Positions 57,347 through 64,000 of a DNA stretch of 64,000 nucleotides are shown in pieces (position 1 is the first letter of the stretch; each line of letters opens with the position of its first letter). A program made the translations under genes and the position numbers. The notes beneath the pieces were generated by a model. It did not search any database and was not told where the DNA came from. It saw nothing but the letters and a program-made list of their open reading frames with translations. The DNA lies in the NCBI RefSeq assembly GCF_015477805.1, contig NZ_JADLQL010000001.1, positions 1,612,001-1,676,000 on the forward strand. The letters run 5' to 3'. The DNA comes from Nocardia flavorosea. GTDB lineage: Bacteria > Actinomycetota > Actinomycetes > Mycobacteriales > Mycobacteriaceae.

Positions 57347-57961
57347 TCACCACTCGATTCCTCGCTGGCCCTTACGTCCGGCGTCCATCGGATGGCGCAC
57401 CTTCGTCATCTCGGTGACCAGATCCGCGGTTTCGATCAGTGCCGCGGGGGCATCTCGGCCGGTCACGACCACATGCTGGTTGCCGGGCCGCTGCCGCAAG
57501 GTTTCGACGACCTCGTCCACGTCGACCCATCCCCATTTCAGCGGATAGGTGAATTCGTCCAGCACATAGAAGCGATGTTCCTCGGCCTGCAGCCTGCGCG
57601 CGATCTCACGCCAGCCGGCCAGTGCGGCAGCGGCGTGATCGGTTTCGGATCCCGCCTTACGACTCCACGACCAGCCCTCGCCCATCTTGTGCCACTGCAC
57701 CGGTGCACCCGCGCCGGTTTCCTCGTGCAGCCGGCCCAGTTCGCGGAAGACGGCCTCCTCCCCGACCTTCCATTTGGCGCTCTTCACGAACTGGAAGACC
57801 GCCAGATCGAAACCCTGGTTCCAGGCCCGCAACGCCATCCCGAACGCCGCGGTGGATTTACCCTTGCCCGGCCCGGTGTGGACGGCGAGCACCGGCTGAT
57901 TACGCCGCTGGCGTGTCGTCAGCCCGTCGTCGGGCACATTCTCCGGTACCCCTTTGGGCAT
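57347..57961 (-). CDS. cobO: Corrinoid adenosyltransferase
   Basis: 204 residues. P-loop VHTGPGKGKSTAAFGMALRA and FVLDEFTYPLKWGWV-type segment (YVLDEFTYPLKWGWVD) with VVVTGRDAPAALIETADLVT identify the CobA/CobO/BtuR family, which adenosylates cob(I)yrinic acid a,c-diamide. It comes just before cobB in transcription order, 46 bp upstream of it. Confidence 0.95.
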   Translation of the reverse strand: MPKGVPENVPDDGLTTRQRRNQPVLAVHTGPGKGKSTAAFGMALRAWNQGFDLAVFQFVKSAKWKVGEEAVFRELGRLHEETGAGAPVQWHKMGEGWSWSRKAGSETDHAAAALAGWREIARRLQAEEHRFYVLDEFTYPLKWGWVDVDEVVETLRQRPGNQHVVVTGRDAPAALIETADLVTEMTKVRHPMDAGRKGQRGIEW

Positions 57962-58009
57962 ACCCTCTCCTCGGTCTCATCGTATTTCGCAGCAGATAGG
58001 CGGGATCGG

Positions 58010-60061
58010 TCACGCGGCCCGGGCAGCGGACCCGGACGCACCGGCGCGGACGGTATCGGCTACCGCCGAACCGGTCAGCTCGGTCAGCCGGACAACGGTG
58101 CCGCGCAGCGCCGACGCGAGTTCGGCCGCCAGGCCGAGCCGCACCATGCCGCGTTCGCAATCGATGACGATCGAGGCGATACCGTCGCGGGCCAGCCGGG
58201 CCGCGCTCGCCCGGGCCCGCGGCACCGGGTCGGTTCCGCCGGTGGCCCGGCCGTCGGTGAGCAGCACCAGCATCGGCCGGCGGCGCGGATCGCGGACCCG
58301 CTCCCGGCGCACCACCTCGTGCGCTTTCCGCAGGCCCGCGGCAAGCGGTGTCTTTCCACCGGTACGCAGACCGGCGAGGCGGCGCACCGCGATATCGGTC
58401 GACGAGGTGGGCGGCAAGACCAGTTCGGCTTCGCTGCCGCGCACCGCGATCACCGCGACCTTGTCGCGCCGCTGGTAGGCGTCGCGCAGCAGGGTGACGA
58501 CCGCTCCGGTCACCGCCGAGAGCCGGTCCCGGGCAGCCATGGAACCGGAGGTGTCCACCACGAACACCACCAGATTGCCTTCGCGCCCTTCCCGGTAGGC
58601 GCCGCGCAGATCGGGCGCGGCCAGCCGCAGTGGTCCGGTCCGGCGACCGCGGGCCCACTGCTGCGGCGCCGCTGCCTGCAGTGTGCCGAGCAGATGCAGG
58701 CCGCCGGTGAGATCGGACGTCGCGTTGACGACGCGGCCCTGGCGGGTCCGGGCGCGGGAGCGACGCCCGGGGGCGCCCTCGCCCAGCCCGGGAACTTCCC
58801 AGCGTGGTGGGCGCACCGGCGCCGCGACCGGGGTCGAGGACTGCCCGGTACCCGCCGGACCACTCGATTTCCCCGAGCCTTCGCCGGTTTCGGTAGTCGG
58901 CTGCCCACCGCCGGGGCCGTCGGGATCGTCCTCGGGCTCCTTCGCACCGCCGCCGGGACCGTCCGGGTCGTCGTCGGGCCGGTCCGCTCCGCCGCGGCTG
59001 TCGTCACGCAACTCGGTATCCGGTTCACCGCCGTGCGGGTCCTCCGCAGCGGGCCGATCGGCCTGGTCCGCGGCCTCCTGCATCGCTTCGTCGAGTTGCT
59101 CGCGCGTGATGCCCGGTTCGTCGAACGGATCCCGGCGGCGCCGATGCGGTAGCGCCAGTTCGGCCGCGATCCGCACATCCTCCGCGGTCACGGCGGCACG
59201 ACCGCACCAGGCGGCGTACGCGGTGGCGGTGCGCGCGACCACCAGATCCGCCCGCATCCCGTCCACGTCGAAAGAGGCACAGACGGCCGCGATCCGGCGC
59301 AGCTCCACATCGTCGAGCGCAGTGCCGGGCAACCGACCGCGGGCGGTGCGGATCCGGTCGGCGATCTCGGCGTCCGCGGGGGCGTAGGCGGCCGCGAAAC
59401 CCGCCGGGTCGGCCTCGTAGTCCAGGCGCCGCCGCACCACGGCCATCCGGACGTCGACGTCCCGGGAAGCGGTCACATCCACAGTGAGGCCGAAACGATC
59501 GAGCAGCTGCGGACGCAGCTCGCCCTCTTCCGGGTTCATAGTGCCGACCAGCACGAACCGGGCCGGATGGGAATGGGAGATTCCGTCGCGTTCGATATGC
59601 ACCCGGCCCATCGCCGCCGCGTCCAGCAGCACATCGACCAAATGGTCGTGCAGCAGGTTGACCTCGTCCACGTACAGCACGCCGTGATGGGCCGCGGCCA
59701 GCAGACCCGGCCGGAACGCCTGTTCACCGTCGCGCAGCACCCGTTCCAGGTCGAGCGATCCGACCACCCGGTCCTCGGTGGCGCCCACCGGCAGCTCCAC
59801 CAGCCGCGCCGGCCGCCCACCCGATTCGTCCACGACCGGCGGCAGCAGCCGCGCCAGCGCGCGCACCACCGTCGATTTGGCGGTCCCCTTCTCGCCGCGC
59901 ACCAGCACACCGCCGATTCCCGGGTGCACCGCGCACAGGATCAGCGCGAGCTGCAACCGCTCCTGACCGATCACCGCCGAGAACGGGAAACCGGCCTCAC
60001 TCTGCCCACCGGCAGCTGTGAAGGGGTGGGATGCGGGCCGGGCGATTTCGGTAGAGGACAC
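58010..60061 (-). CDS. Magnesium/cobalt chelatase-like AAA+ and VWA protein
   Basis: 683 residues combining ChlI- and ChlD-like parts. The AAA+ domain has [20 protein letters not shown] (Walker A) and [17 protein letters not shown] (Walker B). An acidic, Pro/Gly-rich linker spans about 330-430. The VWA domain starts [20 protein letters not shown] with an intact MIDAS (DTSGSM, and [10 protein letters not shown]). GTG start at 60061. In mycobacteria the same gene (Rv2850c) precedes cobO, so it is likely the motor subunit for cobalt insertion or a related metal-insertion machine. Confidence 0.88.
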   Translation of the reverse strand: MSSTEIARPASHPFTAAGGQSEAGFPFSAVIGQERLQLALILCAVHPGIGGVLVRGEKGTAKSTVVRALARLLPPVVDESGGRPARLVELPVGATEDRVVGSLDLERVLRDGEQAFRPGLLAAAHHGVLYVDEVNLLHDHLVDVLLDAAAMGRVHIERDGISHSHPARFVLVGTMNPEEGELRPQLLDRFGLTVDVTASRDVDVRMAVVRRRLDYEADPAGFAAAYAPADAEIADRIRTARGRLPGTALDDVELRRIAAVCASFDVDGMRADLVVARTATAYAAWCGRAAVTAEDVRIAAELALPHRRRRDPFDEPGITREQLDEAMQEAADQADRPAAEDPHGGEPDTELRDDSRGGADRPDDDPDGPGGGAKEPEDDPDGPGGGQPTTETGEGSGKSSGPAGTGQSSTPVAAPVRPPRWEVPGLGEGAPGRRSRARTRQGRVVNATSDLTGGLHLLGTLQAAAPQQWARGRRTGPLRLAAPDLRGAYREGREGNLVVFVVDTSGSMAARDRLSAVTGAVVTLLRDAYQRRDKVAVIAVRGSEAELVLPPTSSTDIAVRRLAGLRTGGKTPLAAGLRKAHEVVRRERVRDPRRRPMLVLLTDGRATGGTDPVPRARASAARLARDGIASIVIDCERGMVRLGLAAELASALRGTVVRLTELTGSAVADTVRAGASGSAARAA

Positions 60062-60213
60062 GGCCCCACTCTAAATCGTGCCGAACAACGCTCCCGGCCT
60101 CCCCTACTCGGGCTCTCCGAGCCCGACCGCCGGCACCATCCCGATCCGGACGCCCACCGGGCACCGCGGACGTGCCCTGGCCTCGAAGGCGGTGGGCACG
60201 GCATCGTCCGGGA

Positions 60214-60663
60214 TCACCCGCGGCGCATCGGTACGTGCGCTACACCGTCCTCGATGAACTCCGCACCCGCGACCTCGAAGCCGTGTTTCGTGTACAGGTC
60301 GATCAGGTAGGTCTGCGCGTTCAACCGGACCGTATGCGAGCCGGTCTCGGCGAGCGCGGCCTGCAGCAGCCGGGTGGTGTACCCGTGCCCGCGCGCCTCG
60401 ACGGCCGTGCACAGACGTCCGATCCGGAACGATTTCACTCCGTCGTCGTGCTCCTCGAGCAGCCGCAGGGTCGCGATGACCTCGCCCTCGTCGTCCAGCC
60501 ACAGGTGCCGCGTCTCCGGCAGCAGATCCTGGCCGTCCAGTTCCGGATAGGCACATTTCTGCTCGACGACGAACACTTCGACACGCAGCTTCAGCAGCTC
60601 GTACAGGGTGGCGGTATCGAGATCCTGGGCCCAAGACCGTCGGAGTGCAACCGTAGACATCAT
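60214..60663 (-). CDS. GNAT acetyltransferase (ElaA-like)
   Basis: 149 residues. LYELLKLRVEVFVVEQKCAY at the N terminus and YPELDGQDLLPETRHLWL are typical of ElaA; acetyl-CoA binding occurs in IGRLCTAVEARGHGYTTRLL. A conserved Rv2851c-type neighbour of the chelatase gene. The acceptor substrate is unknown. Confidence 0.85.
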   Translation of the reverse strand: MMSTVALRRSWAQDLDTATLYELLKLRVEVFVVEQKCAYPELDGQDLLPETRHLWLDDEGEVIATLRLLEEHDDGVKSFRIGRLCTAVEARGHGYTTRLLQAALAETGSHTVRLNAQTYLIDLYTKHGFEVAGAEFIEDGVAHVPMRRG

Positions 60664-60745
60664 CGCGCCTTGCTATCACACCTCGCCGCGAGATGCACGC
60701 GAATGCCCACGGCCGGACGGATACCGGGCTACGGAAGACCGCGAA

Positions 60746-60772
60746 CGCCCACGGGATCGAGTCCCGTGGGCG
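60746..60772 (-). terminator. Terminator hairpin between mqo and the GNAT gene
   Basis: Perfect 11-bp stem CGCCCACGGGA/TCCCGTGGGCG with a 5-nt loop, about 75 bp behind the mqo stop on the minus strand. Very stable, with only TT after the stem. Confidence 0.6.
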
Positions 60773-60798
60773 TGGCGAACATTCGTACGGACCGGTCG

Positions 60799-60873
60799 GG
60801 CTCCCGCAGGCACAGCCGCGTCAGGCTCCCGCGGGCACAGCCGCGTCAGGCTCCCGCGGGCACAGCCGCGTGG
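60799..60873. repeat. 25-bp tandem repeat, three copies, across the 3' end of mqo
   Basis: Units 60799-60823, 60824-60848 and 60849-60873 are identical except for one base in unit 1 and two at the end of unit 3. The mqo stop (60846-60848) lies in unit 2, so the last codons and stop are duplicated downstream. Looks like recent slippage or duplication. Confidence 0.85.
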
Positions 60874-62363
60874 GCGCCGCTTCCGGTGAGCTGCAACGCT
60901 TTTCCGGTCCAGTCCCAGACCTCGCCGAACAGCGCCTGATTCTCCGAGAGCTTGACACCGAGCGAGGGGACCATTTCCTTCAACTTCGGCGTCCAGGACG
61001 CGTACTCCGCCGGGAAACACCGTTCGAGCACGTCCAGCATCGCGGTCACACAGGTGGAGGCACCCGGCGAGGCGCCCAGCAGACCCGCGATGGACCCGTC
61101 CTGCGCGGCGATCACAGCGGTCCCGAGTTCGAGTACACCACCGGCGCCCTTACGCCGGATCATCTGAACCCGCTGCCCGGCGGTGATGAGTTCCCAATCG
61201 CGGCCTTCGGCGCGCGGAATGAATTCCTCCATCGTGTACACGCGGCCGGCCTGCGATTTCATCAGTTCGGTGACCAGGTACTTCACCAGGCCGAGCTCGG
61301 TGACACCGACACCCAGCATGGGAACGAGGTTGCCCGGTTTGATCGATTTGAACAGGTCGGCGTTGCTACCGTCCTTGAGGAATTTCGGGGTCCAGCCGGC
61401 GTAGGGACCGAACAGCAGCCCGGGCTTGCCGTTGATGACGCGGGTGTCCAGGTGCGGAACCGACATCGGCGGTGCGCCGACGGCGGCCTTGCCGTACACC
61501 TTGGCTTCGTGTTGGCCGACCAGTTCGGGGTTCGTACAGCGCAGGAACTGACCCGATACGGGGAACCCGGCGAACCCGCCGATCTCCTTGATTCCCGATT
61601 TCTGCAGCAGCGGCAACGCACCGCCACCGGCACCGACGAATACGAACTTGGAGACCACGGTGCGGCGGCGACCGGTGCGGGTGTTGCGCACCGTCACCTT
61701 CCAGCTGCCGTCGCGCTGTTTGCTCAGGTTGCGGACCTCGTTACCGAAGGCGATCTCGCCGCCGGTGGCGCCGATATGGGCCAGTAGTTCCTTGGTCAGC
61801 GAACCGAAGTCGATATCGGTGCCGCCGTCGGTCCAGTTGAGGGCGATCGGATCGGAGAAATCGCGGCCGCGGGCCATCAACGGCAGCCGGCGGGCGAACT
61901 CGTCGGGGCTGTCGATGTACTCCATCCCGGCGAACAGTGGATGCCGGGCCAGGGCCTCGTAGCGCTTGCGTAAGTATTCGACGTCGGCGGCGCCGTGGAC
62001 GAAGCTCACGTGCGGGATGGGGTTGATGAACCGGGAGGGATCGCTGAGGATCCCGTTCTCGACGGCGTAGGCCCAGAACTGCCGCGATACCTGGAACCGC
62101 TCGTTGATGTCGACGGCCTTGCCGATATCGACCGAGCCGTCCGGTTTCTGCGGACTGTAGTTGAGTTCGCACAGCGCGGAGTGCCCGGTGCCGGCGTTGT
62201 TCCAGGGGTCGCTGCTCTCGGCCGCGGCGGCATCGAGGCGTTCGAACACCGTGATCGACCAGTCCGGCTGCAGCTGGCGCAGCAGCGCGCCGAGGGTGGC
62301 GCTCATGATGCCGGCACCGATGAGGACTACATCGGTCTTTTCAGTCTGGGCAGCGTTCGGCAC
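60846..62363 (-). CDS. mqo: Malate:quinone oxidoreductase
   Basis: 505 residues from GTG 62363 (start [20 protein letters not shown]), with AAGGAAG upstream. FAD motif [17 protein letters not shown], substrate/FAD segment [15 protein letters not shown] and [19 protein letters not shown] match Mqo. It is a peripheral membrane flavoprotein that oxidises malate to oxaloacetate and passes electrons to menaquinone. In M. tuberculosis mqo (Rv2852c) lies at the same place. The C terminus ([13 protein letters not shown]) is encoded in the 25-bp repeat and may be a recent extension. Confidence 0.95.
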   Translation of the reverse strand: MPNAAQTEKTDVVLIGAGIMSATLGALLRQLQPDWSITVFERLDAAAAESSDPWNNAGTGHSALCELNYSPQKPDGSVDIGKAVDINERFQVSRQFWAYAVENGILSDPSRFINPIPHVSFVHGAADVEYLRKRYEALARHPLFAGMEYIDSPDEFARRLPLMARGRDFSDPIALNWTDGGTDIDFGSLTKELLAHIGATGGEIAFGNEVRNLSKQRDGSWKVTVRNTRTGRRRTVVSKFVFVGAGGGALPLLQKSGIKEIGGFAGFPVSGQFLRCTNPELVGQHEAKVYGKAAVGAPPMSVPHLDTRVINGKPGLLFGPYAGWTPKFLKDGSNADLFKSIKPGNLVPMLGVGVTELGLVKYLVTELMKSQAGRVYTMEEFIPRAEGRDWELITAGQRVQMIRRKGAGGVLELGTAVIAAQDGSIAGLLGASPGASTCVTAMLDVLERCFPAEYASWTPKLKEMVPSLGVKLSENQALFGEVWDWTGKALQLTGSGAHAAVPAGA

Positions 62364-63073
62364 GGGTGTTCGACTTCCTTGTCCTGGTGCGCGGGGCACA
62401 CATTCCGATGGGATGTGGTCCGCTGGGGCACGGGCGCATATGCAGTTGTTCACGGACGGCGACGAGTCTCTTCGGGCGCGGCCGAATGTAGGTTACCCGC
62501 CGTTCACTACTGCTAATTGTGCACCTCGACACGCGCGGAATCCGCAGCCAGGGCGGCGATTGTGACCTAGATTCCTCTGCCCCGACGCTCCGAGCGGCAC
62601 CGTCACCGAGAGCCAGTGGCGCAATTAACACGGTTGCACGCAGCTGTCCGCGAACCCGCACGGCCAGGAACGAACGCGGAGGTACGCCGGCCGGTGGCCG
62701 AGGCCGTCGCCGGATCCGACACTGCCGTCTCGACGCGCACGGCCGGAGCGAAACCGCGGTCGGACCACCGCGGCGAACCGGACAGCACCGGCACCGACGC
62801 ACCCAGCCGTGCGGGGCGAGCACGGCGACCCGCCGGAAGCCGCCGGTATTCGAATGCCGAGGCCCGTGCGGCGCTGCGAGCGAACGCGACACTCAGACGC
62901 ATTCCGCCCGGCGAGGCACCGCGTCCAGGCAAGGCGCGACCGTGGACGGCACCGGCATACCGGCACCCACGCCGGAGGTCGCTGGGGTCCGGAGCGCGCC
63001 GCTGCGGACGGAATACGGCCGTATCGACGCGGGACGAGCAGAGGGGCGGCGGTGATGCGCCTAGATTGGACAC
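62364..63073. other. Long divergent intergenic region
   Basis: 710 bp between mqo and the hydrolase gene. Open frames are present on both strands but encode Arg/Ala/Gly/Pro-rich low-complexity protein with no family features. The block at about 62500-62530 and 62615-62635 is less GC-rich and may contain the mqo promoter. In M. tuberculosis a PE_PGRS gene lies in this gap; nothing of that kind is seen here. Confidence 0.4.
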
Positions 63074-64000
63074 GTGACGAACGAATACCCGGCCGGCAGC
63101 AGCGTGCTGGGAGCGGCCGAGATCTGGCAGCCGGATGTACTCGGTGACGGGTACGAATACCGCACCCTGAACCTCGGGAGCGACCCCGATGGCGAAGGCG
63201 AGATCGTCGCCACCCTGGTACGCCATCTGCCCGATTCCGGGGCCACCGGCCGAGTCGATCCCGGCACCTCGCGCAGCGCCGGCCCCGGCACAGCCGGTTC
63301 CGGCGCCACCGGCACGGCCGCGGCCGTCCTGTACCTGCACGGGTTCACCGACTACTTCTTCCAACGGCATGTTGCAGCGCATCTGGCCGCCCGCGGTCAC
63401 CGGTTCTACGCACTGGACCTGCGCAAATGCGGCCGTTCGCTGCGTCCGGGCCAGACCCCGCACTTCATCGGCGATCTGGCGCTCTACGACCGGGAGCTGA
63501 ACGAAGCGCTACGTCTGATCGCCGACGAAACGCAGGGCAACGTTCTGGTCATGGGTCATTCGACCGGTGGCCTGGTGGCCGCGCTGTGGCTGGATCGGCT
63601 GCAGCGCGCGGGCGGCACGGCGGCGGCCGGGATCAGCGGGCTGGTCCTGAACAGTCCCTGGTTCGATCTGCAGGGGCCGGCGTATGTGCGCACGGTCGGC
63701 ACGCAACTGATCAACACGGTGGGCCGGTTCCGGGCCAAGTCGGCGCTGCCGCTGAGCAAATCCAGTGCCTACGGCGACAGTCTGCACCACAGTGTGGCCG
63801 GTGAATGGGACTACGACCTGGACTGGAAGCCCCGGCAGGGCTTCCCGGTGCGGGCCGGCTGGCTGCGCGCTGTCCGCATGGGGCAGGCGCGGTTGCACCG
63901 GGGTCTGGATATCGGTGTGCCGGCCCTGCTGTTGCGGTCGAAGCTCACGCGGTTCGCTCGCGAGTACGGGCCCGCCGTCGATGTGGCCGACGCCGTCCTG
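63074..64000 (+). CDS. Alpha/beta hydrolase (Rv2854-like), partial
   Basis: The open frame from GTG 63074 runs off the window edge after 309 codons. LYLHGFTDYFFQRHVAAHLA provides the oxyanion strand and VMGHSTGGLVAALWL holds the nucleophile Ser in a GHSTGG elbow; an Ala/Gly/Thr-rich insert lies at about 60-85. It resembles lysophospholipase-type serine hydrolases. A -10-like TAGATT (63062-63067) ends six bases before the GTG, so the mRNA is probably leaderless. The acid and His of the triad are beyond the window. Confidence 0.88.
   Translation, partial: MTNEYPAGSSVLGAAEIWQPDVLGDGYEYRTLNLGSDPDGEGEIVATLVRHLPDSGATGRVDPGTSRSAGPGTAGSGATGTAAAVLYLHGFTDYFFQRHVAAHLAARGHRFYALDLRKCGRSLRPGQTPHFIGDLALYDRELNEALRLIADETQGNVLVMGHSTGGLVAALWLDRLQRAGGTAAAGISGLVLNSPWFDLQGPAYVRTVGTQLINTVGRFRAKSALPLSKSSAYGDSLHHSVAGEWDYDLDWKPRQGFPVRAGWLRAVRMGQARLHRGLDIGVPALLLRSKLTRFAREYGPAVDVADAVL

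Noticed and set aside
60062..60213. Cobalamin riboswitch before the chelatase-cob genes
   Set aside because: The gap is only 152 bp and I could not find a B12-box-like sequence or the needed arms.
60799..60873. 25-bp direct repeats considered as a CRISPR array
   Set aside because: The units are directly adjacent without spacers and overlap a coding region, so this is a tandem duplication.

Overview
The window is high-GC, gene-dense actinobacterial DNA. Gene order follows the Mycobacterium tuberculosis blocks dapB - pepR - pnp - rpsO - ribF - sirR, then truB - pptT, then dinF - nrnA - rbfA - infB - ylxR - nusA - rimP, proS, efpA, cysG, cobB, cobO, Mg-chelatase, elaA-like, mqo and an Rv2854-like hydrolase. 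Together with PptT, EfpA-like and Mqo proteins this points to the Mycobacteriales, most probably Nocardia or a close relative. That assignment is inferred from remembered gene order and protein character, not from a database search. No rRNA, tRNA, CRISPR array, IS element or prophage was seen.

Layout. 1-3103: end of an unknown gene, then a minus-strand operon of a NarL-type response regulator, a membrane histidine kinase and a second membrane protein that looks like a sensor without a kinase core. 3216-8411: flavoprotein, dapB with a membrane partner, zinc alcohol dehydrogenase, glyoxalase-fold protein, and an MFS pump divergent from an ArsR-type regulator. 8735-15136: conserved housekeeping block (M16 protease, PNPase, S15, RibF, MntR/SirR-type regulator). 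15219-23082: an accessory catabolic island replacing what lies between sirR and truB in M. tuberculosis: class III aminotransferase, DUF3830 protein, LysE-type exporter, amidase, D-2-hydroxyacid dehydrogenase, two Asp/Glu-racemase-like proteins and a GntR/FCD regulator. 23520-36450: truB, pptT, phosphoesterase, MATE, nrnA and the nusA-infB-rbfA translation/transcription block. 36460-41345: GT-C-like membrane protein, small acidic protein, and a TetR/SDR/TetR group with clear operator palindromes. 41879-51231: proS, an ectoine-type ABC importer (EhuBCDA), yaaA, cysG and an EfpA-like pump. 51334-55251: PPOX-fold protein, DUF305, a phosphotransferase with an uncharacterised partner, and a frameshifted VapC toxin remnant. 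55241-64000: late corrin genes (cobE-like, cobB, cobO, Mg/Co-chelatase), GNAT, mqo and a partial alpha/beta hydrolase.

The most notable find is the 15.2-23.1 kb island. An identical 16-bp sequence with palindromic core ATTGTCAACAAT lies upstream of the first gene (15219) and inside the divergent promoter at 20811-20898. In the latter it overlaps the -10/start region of one promoter and the -35 of the other. The island encodes its own GntR/FCD regulator, so it looks like a self-contained regulon for an unidentified amide- or amine-containing substrate. One of its two racemase-like paralogues keeps both family cysteines and the other has lost the second. Other points of interest are twin palindromic operators before a TetR gene (40678-40727), an SDR protein with His in place of the catalytic Tyr, several probable leaderless transcripts, a 25-bp triplication across the end of mqo, and long perfect hairpins acting as terminators or intra-operon elements.
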